This document shows positions 1 through 10,090 of a stretch of 64,000 bases of DNA, piece after piece. The notes below the pieces were generated by a model. The model worked only from the letters and a program-made list of their open reading frames with translations, was not told the DNA's origin and did no database searches. Source of the stretch: Pholiota molesta. Lineage: Eukaryota; Basidiomycota; Agaricomycetes; Agaricales; Strophariaceae. The first letter of the stretch is position 1; every line of letters begins with the position of its first letter. The DNA is taken from positions 546,045 to 610,044 of the forward strand of contig JACGCK010000017.1 of NCBI GenBank assembly GCA_014925825.1. The letters are read 5' to 3'. The translations under genes and the position numbers were made by a program.

Positions 1-193
1 CGATTCTCATCAAATGCGAGCTCTCGAGCCACCTAGATGCTCAGAATATTTATATTCAAGGTTTTCGACGTGATTTACTGTCCGACATTGTCTTCCGACT
101 GCACACCATCAATCCGACACTTATTCCAGCCCGAGTTACAGTATTGATCAGGTTTACAAAGCTGCGACTTGGATTTTTGAAGCAAGATCTACC

Positions 194-1261
194 ATGGTCC
201 ACCTTCCTTCAATTTCGACGCCTTCTCTCCCTGCACCCGTCGCCTCCATTGCTCCCGTCGCACCCGTCGCTCCCACTGCGCCTCGCATCACTGCTCCTAT
301 CACTCCCGTCGCATCGCCTAAAATTCCAGTACCAAGTCGCCCATCAAACCCAGAGATATTCAAGCTTCAGGACCACGTTGCCTACGCACCACCAGCCGAG
401 CGCAATTTTGCGGCTCTACCAGACAAGAAGTACATTCCGCGCAAGTTATCGTCGACTCCGAGCTCGCCTCCAATTTCCGAGGACTCCACAATTATTGCGC
501 CCATTTATCCGCCCATCTCCAGTGTTCCAAATGTCTCTATTACGCTGCGCAAATTATTATCATTGGCACCTTCAATCACGGCGCACTATTGTGAAGCGAC
601 CACTCCTTCCCGCGACCTAGATCCAATCCCAGAGCACCCCGTCGCTGCGACGAATTTACACACCTCAGCCCCACAGCCTTTATTTTTTATGTCTCACAGT
701 ACTCCTATCGACTCGCGCACTCCACCCGTCGACTCGCAGCCATCTGCCATCAATTTGCGCCCCCCACCCGTCAATCCGCACCCTTGTACTGTCGTCTTGC
801 GTCCACAACCCGTCGACTCGCGCCCTCAGTCCGTCAGACCACATGCGAACGCGTTCCGACCCATTCCCACCCTCTTTAACCCATCTCGACCTCGCTCCGT
901 CGTCCCGCGCACTCGTAATATCACGTCGTCGTCTCGCCTCATCGCTTCATATATTCGCATCGTCACCCCACGCACTCGCCTCGTCAACCCGCGTTCTCGC
1001 CTCGTTGCCTCATCTTTTTATCCCTTCATCTCGTACTCTAGCCCGTGCCGCATTACGCCAAACATTATTCAAAAGCCCCGTCGCCGCGCCAGACAAGCTC
1101 GTTACCAGCACCCGAGACGACAAATAGATCCGCATAGGCCTCGAATATTAAATCCAGGACGCCGTAGACCTCGCTTGCGACCCCCGGATATACCGCTTAG
1201 TGCTCAGCAGCCGTCGATGTGCTTGCGCAACGTCTCGCCGCGTCGTAACCTTGCGAATTGA
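194..1261 (+). CDS. Low-complexity P/S/R-rich open reading frame, doubtful gene
   Basis: An uninterrupted 355-codon frame begins with ATG. It is dominated by alternating proline, serine and arginine, first as repeated APVAP-like units and later as basic SRxRLV-like units. No domain, signal peptide or fold is recognisable. The repeats in the protein mirror simple repeats in the DNA, and other frames are also open, so the frame may exist only because of base composition. It ends 20 bases before a purine tract identical to the one preceding the LTR downstream, which ties it to the mobile element rather than to a host gene. Confidence 0.2.
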   Translation: MVHLPSISTPSLPAPVASIAPVAPVAPTAPRITAPITPVASPKIPVPSRPSNPEIFKLQDHVAYAPPAERNFAALPDKKYIPRKLSSTPSSPPISEDSTIIAPIYPPISSVPNVSITLRKLLSLAPSITAHYCEATTPSRDLDPIPEHPVAATNLHTSAPQPLFFMSHSTPIDSRTPPVDSQPSAINLRPPPVNPHPCTVVLRPQPVDSRPQSVRPHANAFRPIPTLFNPSRPRSVVPRTRNITSSSRLIASYIRIVTPRTRLVNPRSRLVASSFYPFISYSSPCRITPNIIQKPRRRARQARYQHPRRQIDPHRPRILNPGRRRPRLRPPDIPLSAQQPSMCLRNVSPRRNLAN

Positions 1262-1281
1262 CTCCGTACAGTCAAGATTTC

Positions 1282-1293
1282 GTTAGGGAGGAG
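1282..1293 (+). other. Polypurine-tract-like motif, copy 1
   Basis: The motif GTTAGGGAGGAG is preceded by a CAGTCA-containing context and recurs almost identically at 2901-2912. Such purine tracts prime plus-strand synthesis just upstream of a 3' LTR. Here no clear LTR start follows, so this may be a duplicated or relic copy. Confidence 0.35.
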
Positions 1294-1489
1294 TCTACCC
1301 CGGTTCACATATTTATTTCGCCTCAACACTCTCAATTTTTCCACCTGGACTTATTTTTTTTGCTTGATATATTCATTTTGTTTCCGTCGCGCTCGCCTTC
1401 ATCCCGCTGCCACTCGCATTTTTTTTCAGTGCTCGTATGCATCCCGCCGCATTTTCCCATGCTCGTACCCATTTCGCCGCGCTTGAATT

Positions 1490-2760
1490 TAATTTACCGC
1501 GCTCCAGTTCGTCTCGCCGCGCCCCAGGTTGTCTCGTTATGCAGTAGTCCATCTCGCTGCGCCCGGATTGAATTGACCGTGCTCCAGATCGCCGCGCCGC
1601 GCCCGCTGTCGTCTCGCCGCGCTCGTATTCGTACAGCTGGACATATATTCAATTCACCAGGCCCCAGAACGTCTCGCCACGCCCACATTTAATTCCCCAT
1701 GCTCTAGTTCGTCTCGTCGCGCTGTAGCTCGCCTCGCCGCGCCCCAGGTCGTCTCGCCACCCCGTAATTAATTCACAGCACTCCAGTTCGTCTCGCCACG
1801 CCCGCTGTTGTTTCGCCGCACCCCAGGTCGCCTCGTCGCGCTATAGGTCGTCTCGCCGCGCTCCAATTCGTCTCGCTGTGCTAGCTTTGGTCCACCGCAC
1901 CCGCATCCGTGCAGTAGCATAAGTATTCAATTCAAGACGCCCCAGATCGCCGCGCTGCGCCCAAGTTCGTTCCGCCGTGCTCGTATTTGTATAGCAGTGC
2001 TCCAGTTGGTCTCACCGCGCTTCAGGACATCTCGTCGCGCCCCAACTCGTCTTGTCGTGCTCCAAGTCGTCTCGCCGCATTCTAGGTTGTCTCGCCGCGC
2101 CGTAATTAATTTACAGTGTTCAAGTTCGTCTCGCTGCACCCGCTGTCGTCTCGCCGCGCTTCAAGTCGTCTCGCCGCATGTATATTCAACTCGCCGCGCC
2201 TCAGTTCGGCCCACCATGCTAGGATCCGTACAGCCGCGCTTGAATTTGATTCGCCGCGCTAGAGTCCATCTCGCCGCACTGTAACTCATCTCGCCGCACG
2301 TGGATTCAACTCGCCAGACCACAGGTTGTCTCGTCGCGCTCTAGGTCATCTCGCCGCGTTTCAGGACGTCTCGCCGCGCGCGCATTTAATTTCCCAGGCT
2401 CTAGTTCGTCTCGTCGCGCCGCAGTTCGTCTCGCCGCACCCGCTGTCGTCTCGCCGCGCTTTAGGACGTCTCTCAGAAGTTCAGGTTGTCTCGCCGCACG
2501 TATATTCAACTGGCCACACCCCAGTTCGCCGCGCCGCACCTGCAGTCGTCTTGCCGTGCTCCAGTTCGTCTCGCCGTGCTCCAGTTCGTCTCGCCGCGCC
2601 GAGCCGTATCCAATTCACAATTTGTCTCCCAGCACTCCAGCTTGTCTCGCCGCGCTCTAACTCGTCTAGCCGTGCTCCGAATCGATTCCCCGAGCCCAAA
2701 TTACACCGCCGCGCTGTAAATTCACGCCGCCGCGCTCGTCGCTCACTCGCTCAGCGCAAC
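1490..2760 (+). repeat. GC-rich minisatellite array
   Basis: Irregular tandem units of about 20-25 bp share a core resembling GTCTCGCCGCGCTCCAGTTC. They are repeated some fifty times with substitutions and small indels. Longer higher-order units, often ending in CCGCACGTATATTCAACTCG, recur near 2170, 2290 and 2490. All six frames give only arginine/serine-rich shadows, so this is repeat DNA rather than a gene. Confidence 0.8.
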
Positions 2761-2900
2761 GCGCGTTAAGCGCCCGTTCTATATTTGGATTTACGCCGTC
2801 GACACACACGCAACTCTCGTTCCCTCGGCGCCGCTGCTCGTCGCTTCCATTGCAAACCATTTCGCCGCGATTCCGGCTGACTGCGGACAGTCAGAAGTTC

Positions 2901-2912
2901 GTTAGGGAGGAG
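2901..2912 (+). other. Polypurine tract preceding LTR
   Basis: GTTAGGGAGGAG lies immediately 5' of the TGATG that starts the proposed LTR, which is the normal position for a polypurine tract. The same motif occurs at 1282. Confidence 0.5.
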
Positions 2913-2913
2913 A

Positions 2914-3973
2914 TGATGCGCACCGCATCCGTATACGCTCTGAAAACGCGCCAGAATACGCCCAGACGCACGCGCAACGCACACGAACAGAACGCGCACG
3001 CACGCGCTCGAATGCGCTAGGTCATACACGACGCAACAGGACGCCTCGCCTCGCGCCGCCGTGCTCGAAGTCGCTCAAGCACGATAACGTATACAGAAAG
3101 CCTCCATACACCTCAGAACATATTACGACACACGTGGAACGCAATCGCGCGAATGCGCACAGAGCCGCCGCGCCGCGCCGCGTACGCACTCAGAACAGGA
3201 GCCGCGGGTAGTCACGTGACCCGACGAACTTGGACGCAAGTCGCGCGCCGCCGTATACGGGCTCGCACAGCACTCTCAGGACGTCGCTACATGGTCTAGA
3301 ACGTCTCGAATACGTACGGAACTCGTTCCAATATTATTCGACAACTTACTGCGTCGGAATTCCGTCCGCACGCACATGCGCTCGAGTGTGCGCTTAAGCG
3401 CTCTATTTTTAGTTTCTTATTCTCTAGCTCGCCGTCGCATGCGCGCGCCGCGCTCCCCTGTGCCCCTATCGTCCCTTTTCCACATGCCTTTCGTATCTAG
3501 CCTTTCGGACAGTCTACCTCGCACCTTCCTACCGTTTTAGATAAATTAAATCCGAGCTATAGCTTCCGTAGTATTTAAATCCCTGTAACTCAGTAAAATA
3601 AATAACACACTTTCCCCCCAAGTTTTCAGCTCAGTTTCAGTTCGTCTCTCGTCGCGTCTTCGTCTCCCCTGCGTTTTCCATCGTTCCACACCGCGCTGCG
3701 TCTCTCTATTATTTTATTTCACTCTCGTCGCTCAGTTCCAGCTACATTCCATTACTCCTTTATCCCATCGCTCCCACAACTCAGTATAAATCGTAAACGC
3801 CATCTCGTCACGTCGCACACCTCGTCGCACCTTTCGCCACTGATAGACCTTGATTGGGACGCCCTTGAACCCCGTACTCGCACCCTCGTAGCCCCTCACG
3901 TCGTGGCTTTTGGTTTTGTGGTTTTAGATTTTATTCGCCACATTCCGCACCCTACACGGCACTTGGCACATCA
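2914..3973 (+). mobile_element. Putative LTR of a retrotransposon (3' or solo LTR)
   Basis: The 1060-bp segment begins TGATG and ends CATCA, a perfect 5-bp terminal inversion containing the canonical TG...CA. It follows directly after a polypurine tract. Inside, around 3570-3605, an AT-rich block with AATAAA-like sequence resembles an LTR promoter/polyadenylation zone and stands out from the GC-rich, CG-rich surroundings. The partner LTR is not in the window, so a target duplication cannot be verified. Alternative: a solo LTR. Confidence 0.5.
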
Positions 3974-4748
3974 GCGCGCTTAGAGTTGCTTCAACTGTAA
4001 TGCGTTTGCAATGCGGAAAACATCAGAAATATAATCTCTTCATATCGGTAAACATCAAACGTAGTAAGAAATTGCTTTAAGATTTGTACATCGAATGTAT
4101 ATTTGAGAGGGGATAGTTGAGAAGCTGCTGATCGACATACACCAGCACCCCAGGGCCCACAATCACTGTTGGTGCTCATTCTTACTCATCAGTACATTCT
4201 ATAATATAACTCGTATGTCCACGACTTACTGAAATTAAACATGGGAGGGCGATCCATAGAATCCAGCCTGCTTCGAGCAGTTCTGTGTGCACCACGAATG
4301 AGTCTCTGTGAGGACGGTGGTTTGGGGCCCCTTGCACTTCTGCTGCCTCTGACCTTGTACTTTCGGTGGTGCATTTGCGCAATAGTTAATATGGTTATAG
4401 CTTTTACCGCACGTTCTAACACGAGTGACAGTTTCGCACATTCTGTGCAGAGTAGAACATTAGCATGCCGTGCTCGGGACGAAAACAGGAAGACTGACAT
4501 ATCTGTTCGTCTGGAGAGATAACTGGGGTGGCTTCTTGCTATCGAAATGATAATAACTTCTGTAAATGAGCCATGGCTTTTATACGCGAGAAATAAATAA
4601 GGACTCGGTGTGAGCACTTGTATTCCTACTACCTTCGTCTGACCGGTTATTTGACTCATACATTGGGACGCGTATTATAATAGATCTATCCCCACAGGAC
4701 ACCTCTCCATTCTAGATCTCATCATATTCACAGGATGGTGCCAGTGTA
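3974..4748. other. Intergenic, no supported gene
   Basis: Between the LTR and the long-TIR element I see only short frames in unrelated phases. A minus-strand frame at 4189-4659 is open for 156 codons but has no recognisable domain and no convincing exon structure. Confidence 0.5.
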
Positions 4749-5396
4749 GTGCAATACTAGCTACAACTGTACTAAATTTATAGTGCAATATTACGGTACA
4801 GTTGTAGGGGGAATTGTTGCACCGCTTCCTGTGCTGTGGTATCCTGCAGGTGCCGTTCTCCTTTTTATGCTGGTGCAGTAGTCTACTGGTGGTACAATAC
4901 AATGGCTTCTTCCGACCGGGCGCTTTCATCCCTCTATACGCATCAGATGACGCATCACTGGTTCGCCCGTTTGCCCGTTTTTCCCTGCCCACCGCCCGCC
5001 TGTGCCACGTGTACGATTATTTAATCGGGCGCCTAGGGAATCATTAGCGCTCAATTGTATTTGATTGCGCTCGCGGGCATACTGCTCAATCCAAACTGAT
5101 TCCCATAGTGTACGCACGCAGGTTTTTCTATGCAGGAGTACTACCGCGTGAATCGCCCGATGTCGTAGATAGAAAACTTATGTTACTGACGTTTGGTTAT
5201 TTTTCTGTTATTGTCCAAAATTAGCTGAGCGGTGCAAATTGCAATATGCCATAGTGGTGCAGCACTCCGTATTGGTGCAATACTCTTTTACAGTTAGGAT
5301 CTATTTACGGCACCTGAATGGTGCAACATTCAAGGGTTGTGCGATATTCTTTTGAAAGTAGTACCTATCCACGGCGCCTACTTAAATGGTGCAACA
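4749..5396 (+). repeat. Left terminal inverted repeat
   Basis: This arm pairs with the reverse complement of 7600-8267. Conserved blocks include the terminal GTGCAATACTAG, a segment near 4930 reading CATCAGATGACGCATCACTG, and GGTGCAATA-type motifs clustered at 5230-5396. The inner boundary is set where similarity stops after AAATGGTGCAACA. Confidence 0.8.
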
Positions 5397-7599
5397 TCTC
5401 TATGCGCGGCGCGCGCGCAACCGTGTCACGTGTTCCCGGCCAGATTTGATTGATTCGCGTTTGATTCGAGTTCATTCAACTTCCTGCCCTTTCACCTTGC
5501 TTCCACTTCCACCCCCCTCTGCTATCACCAACTACCCCCTCAAACCTCGCTGTTCATTGGCCACAGCTGCGTGCCCCTCCCCTTCAATAGGGATGTGGGC
5601 CGGCTTTTCCAATCTGAAGCTGGAAACACAATCAACTGCGCGACCGCCCGTACGCCTCATTTCCACCCACAGACGACACTTTTACTACGGGACGATAGTA
5701 CCGGATGATTCGCACTTGCGGATGAGGCACGGCAGCAGATGCAAGCTGAAAGGGCGCTAGCGGATGGAAACACGGTGGTGATGGACGATGGGCACTAATG
5801 AGGTGCAAGCGGATTGCATGGCGGTGGCGGGCGACATTGGCAGAGGGCCTGCTTTCGAAAGGTGATGATGCAAGACGCGACCCCCAGACGGTCACCGGGC
5901 GACAGATGCAGGAGGGTGGATGGGCGCACTGCCAGACGAAGTCGCGAGGGTGCAAACGAGCGGTATATCCGTCGAGAACGACATTTGACAGCGGGCTAGA
6001 TGCTGCAGGAGCCATCGCACTCAGATGTTGTGGCTGTTATGCCAGTGTGGTATTGACTCCGCACGCATGGCTTCCCACAGCATTGTGCTTACGCTTTCCA
6101 GTGCCAGTACAGTGTCATGCGGTGTCGTGAACGTCGTTTTCGCGCGAGGTTGACCGCAATGGTGCACATTGCACCAGCGCCAGTGCCGTTCGAGCACGAG
6201 CACAACTCCCATGCAGAGCCATTCTCATGTTGCCGTGCTCGTCGCTGAGCACCCTCCAATGTAGTGTAAACTTTCGGTATCCTGTACTGACTGATTATGG
6301 TATTACCACTGTACAAATGACATGTTTTTTACCAACCATTCAAAGCGACAAGCGATAGTACTTCTACTAAGGATGCAGAATCTGCCATATTCACGAGTAT
6401 ACCTGCAGGTACTTGCGAAGACTTGCGTTGGCAGCAGGAGCAATCAACCAATCAGCGAATTAATGGATAACTACTGAAAAAAACAGTCTTCATGACATAC
6501 AGCCATGCAGCCAGCATGTTGCGGCTCCAAACTTTAGTTAATACATCTCAGGTACCTTATCTAGCGGCCATATAGAAATAAAGGCAAACGGAGCATTTGA
6601 ATAGCTTGAAAATGAAAATCTCCCCTTTACTCTCGCCCCTTCCCTGCAACAAGGGATGTGAGCTGCAGCCAACATGAAGAACGATCCCCCAAAGGCACAG
6701 AGACGGCTGCGCGACTCCAGTGCAGGTGACTGACGAAGCGCGAGGTGCGTGGTGGACTGTAAGTGTGGTGCAGGTGCGAGGGAGCAGAACGGATTAGTAC
6801 AAGTAACAGAGAGTTGTACTGGGTGGAGCGATACGGGCTGGGAGTATGACGGCGGCCCCAGTGCATACGAGGGACGGCTAGGGCATGCGGGGGAGCGGAT
6901 ACAGGTACAGACAGACGGGTATAAGGGCTGACATGCTGACGGCCCACCTCACACTCACCATCTCGCACCTGCCATGCTCTCGCGCAGTCCCCAAGCCACC
7001 CTGGTCCAGCCGGCTCCAATGTGCCGCATGTCCTCTCATCTTGCGCATACCAACCCCAGTGCCCGTGAACCTTACTTACATGTGGGTGGACCTGGGATAT
7101 AATGTGCGAATCAGAAGCGGCGGATGAGAGCATTTTGCTCGCCTTCCCCATCTCATTCCAATGTACGAAATGTATATCATGTAGTAGTAATTCTCTAGTT
7201 TTCAGCTAAATAATATTTCCGCCTACACTACGACGCACAACAATAGCCCTAGTGGTCGGCACGGGTAACGCCGGGGTACCTTCAGCCAGACCCTCACCCC
7301 TTCACATACATACGGTGGCATAAGTGTTGCTGGGCAAAGCACTGGACAATTAGCCGCTCTCTTTTTGGCTACTGAGCTGTGAGCCACAACGAGCCGGACG
7401 GGAAGGGGTAGGGAGGGCCGGGATGACCAGAACAAATTTTATATATAGGTCATGGAAAACATATCTGGCATTCATTGGGATCTGAGAAGTATTGATTGCA
7501 CAGGAGTGTTGCACCACTGGCATTGAGGCACCATGAATATGCATTGAGTTGGCAGTGTATTGCACCATTCAAGCGAAGAGTATTGCACCAGTACGGAGT

Positions 7600-8267
7600 G
7601 TTGCACCATTTAGGCACCGTGGATAGGTACTACTTTTAAAAGAATATTGCACAACCCTTGAATGTTGCACCATTCAGGTGCCGTAAATAGATCCTAACTG
7701 TAAAAGAGTATTGCACCAATACGGAGTGCTGCACCACTACGGCGTATTGCACCGCTCAGCTAATTTTGGACAATAACAGAAAAATAACCAAACGTCAGTA
7801 ACATAAGTTTTCTATCTACGACATTGGGCGATTCACGCGGTAGTACTCCTGCATAAAAAAATCTGTGTGCATACACTATGGGAATCAGTTTGGATTGAGC
7901 AGTATGCCTGCGAGCGCAATCAAATACAATTGAGCGCTAATGATTCCCTAGGCGCCCGATTAAATAATCGTACACGTGGCACAGGCGGGCGGTGGGCAGG
8001 GAAAAACGGGCAAACGGGCAAACCAGTGGGGGCAAACTGACATATGGGCGGCACCATCAGTGATGCGTCATCTGATGCGTAGAGGGATGAAAGCGCCCGG
8101 TTGGAAGAAGCCATTGTATTGCACCACTAGTAGACTACTGCACCAGCATAAAGGGGAGAACGGCACCTGCAGGATACCACAGCACAGGAAGTGGTGCAAC
8201 AATAACTCCTACAACTGTACCGTAATATTGCACTATAAGTTTAGTACAGTTGTAGCTAGTATTGCAC
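7600..8267 (-). repeat. Right terminal inverted repeat
   Basis: Reverse-complement partner of 4749-5396. It carries a small insertion around 8025-8050 relative to the left arm, and several substitutions that show the arms have diverged since insertion. Confidence 0.8.
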
Positions 8268-8693
8268 AAACTTGGCTTATACGGCTGTTGTAGTGTGAAT
8301 TCTCTTCAGGGGATGGCGTTACAGTGGACCTCGTATCGTCATTCTGACTCTAAAGGTTGTGGAACTACGGTATTACCAGACCGTAGATCGCGCCGACAGC
8401 ACTTAATGATCAGTGGAGATCTAATAAAGACGATTGGACTTGGATTGGACACCTGTGGGCCCGTACACATACAAACCTGTAGAAGGAGCCGTTAAATCCG
8501 GTACGGGTTAATTCAGGTCTGTTGGGGATTCCACCGTGTGAAATCGTATGTAAGCTTTGCAATGCGTTGAACGTTTTAAATTGAACTTCGAAAGTGGGTA
8601 CTGGCACCTTCGCCAAACTCCCCCAAGAGCTTCTGGGATATTCCCTCACATCCAAACTCTGAACTTCTCGTCAACGTTCTATTCATATCGAGG
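8268..8693. other. Intergenic, upstream of the first kinase-like gene
   Basis: No coding segment was recognised. The stretch presumably holds the promoter and 5' untranslated region of the gene starting at 8694. No TATA-like motif stands out. Confidence 0.4.
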
Positions 8694-10090
8694 ATGCTAG
8701 ATGATCTGTACTGGATGTCCCGCTCATTGATCTGGGGAGATCCACTCTTCAAGAGCTGGGAGGAGTTGCGCCGGCCTATTACAGAGGATGAACAGATCCA
8801 AGGGGATCACTACGATAGAGTCGTTAAGTGCTGGGAGTTTCTCAGACCACTCTTTTCTGAGCGCGGTTATATTCTCTATGAGAACACTAGCGAGAGACAT
8901 GGATATATCAATCCCCCTAGACAATCACACCCCGTACTAGAGCAAGGCTATCCGTATGGTCGACGTTTCTCTGAAAGGCCCGAGGACGCAGCATTTGATA
9001 TTCCGTCAGTATGTGGCCCTGCTTCTCATTTGAATCGTTGAGCATCTGATACAATTTAACATAGTGTCTGCTCGTCTGGGCAGCAACAGATAAACAAGGA
9101 CGAGATGTTGTCGTCAAGTACGTTATATCGTTAGAGATTTACGTGATATTTTTAACAGATTTTACTCAGAATCGTCTCGGAAAGCGAGCTGAAAACTCTC
9201 CAATACGTTAATACAGAAGAAGCACGATCAGATCCTCGAAACCATACGATTCGTCTTATTGAGCACTTCAACTTCAGAGGATTCATTTTTGCGATCATGC
9301 CTCGGTGAGCCTTTATTTTTATTTGAAATCCCAGGAAATGACAGATTATAATCGTAATTTTCAGCTGGGATCAGGCCTTTCTTAATTATCGTTTCAAGAA
9401 TGTGGCACAGGCAATGCAGTGTGGTAAAATCTTATTGGAAGTATGTCCTTTCGCACATGTACATATTCCAGGACTCAGAGGTTCATTAGGCCATAGATTT
9501 TCTCCATGAGAAGCGGGTCTTCCATGCCGACTTTTATGAACAGAACATTGGAACGAACGTAATTACGGACTGGCCGAAAATACAACCTCCAGGCATACGA
9601 GATCCAGCGAGCGTTCGGTATGCGGTATATGACTTCGATGGCTCTGAAATATACCCCTTGAGATGCCTCTAGAAGATATATGGGAGACGAAATACGCCGG
9701 ATTCCAACTTCGTGGTCTACCAACACCTGAAGGACCCTATCACCCGTTCCCCCTTGATGTATTAGCATTAGGACAGGTTTTGGAAAGAAGAATTCGGGTG
9801 CGCTTCTTCATTTTCTCAAAATTTCTTATCTGACATCTCCTGTAGCACATCGAGAACCTCGTTCCAGAGCTTGGTCCCTTCTTTGATGGAATGATTGACC
9901 GAGATGAAACCAGGAGGTTCACAGCTCGACAGGCTTTGATAGAATTCAACAAGATCTATTCAAATTTGAGTGACGACCAGCTGTCCCAACCAGTCAAATT
10001 TTTTTTGTGGCGGAAGAATCGTGAGTTTTACGATATGTCCTGTGCTACTTTTTAACCATAACGCCCTTCTGACATATAGGTGTTGTTTGA
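8694..10090 (+). pseudogene. Kinase-like paralog A, broken by a one-base deletion
   Basis: Exons by comparison with its neighbours: 8694-9008, 9065-9117, 9170-9304, 9365-9440, 9490-9797, 9846-10020, 10080-10090. The protein follows the same plan as paralog B: a short N-terminal region, a GRDVVVK segment holding the kinase lysine, and a catalytic loop HADFYEQN. The DFG position reads DFDG. Exon 5 is 308 nt, although its flanking splice phases require a multiple of three. The lost base lies at about 9660, where B and C read a codon pair for Leu-Asp after Tyr-Pro. Reading on, a TAG follows within eight codons, so the last third (GLPTPEGPYHPFPLD region and FTARQAL motif) is out of frame. The frame is otherwise free of stops, so the break looks recent. 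Confidence 0.7.

Larger units (their letters stand above)
1..2911 (+). other. Degenerate repeat-rich region, probable interior of an LTR element
   Basis: No conserved reverse transcriptase, integrase or protease motif is visible. The stretch consists of a proline/serine/arginine-rich reading frame (194-1261) followed by a GC-rich minisatellite. It ends in a purine-rich tract directly before a sequence that looks like an LTR, so I infer it is the 3' internal part of an LTR retrotransposon whose coding part lies outside the window or is lost. It could also be a subtelomere-like repeat that the LTR element merely abuts. Confidence 0.4.
4749..8267. mobile_element. Non-autonomous DNA transposon with ~650-bp terminal inverted repeats
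   Basis: The sequence from 4749 (GTGCAATACTAGCTACAACT) reappears in reverse complement ending at 8267, and the match continues for about 650 bp with scattered mismatches and small indels. The roughly 2.2-kb interior (5397-7599) has only short frames with no transposase signature such as DDE, hAT dimerisation or KDZ motifs. The arms carry many direct and inverted copies of a TGGTGCAATA-like motif, typical of subterminal transposase-binding repeats. No clear target-site duplication is visible. Flanking GCCA/TGGC similarity suggests the true ends may lie about 9 bp further out. Long-TIR (MULE-like) elements are one possibility. Confidence 0.7.

Noticed and set aside
1494..2860. Multiple R/S-rich frames on both strands
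   Set aside because: They are direct translations of the minisatellite repeat.
4814..5047. Frame with hydrophobic cysteine-rich translation in the left arm
   Set aside because: The same sequence occurs inverted in the right arm with indels that break the frame, so it is non-coding repeat DNA.
6627..7151. 174-codon minus frame inside the long-TIR element
   Set aside because: It has no transposase or zinc-finger motif, its composition is random-looking, and overlapping frames on the other strand are equally open.
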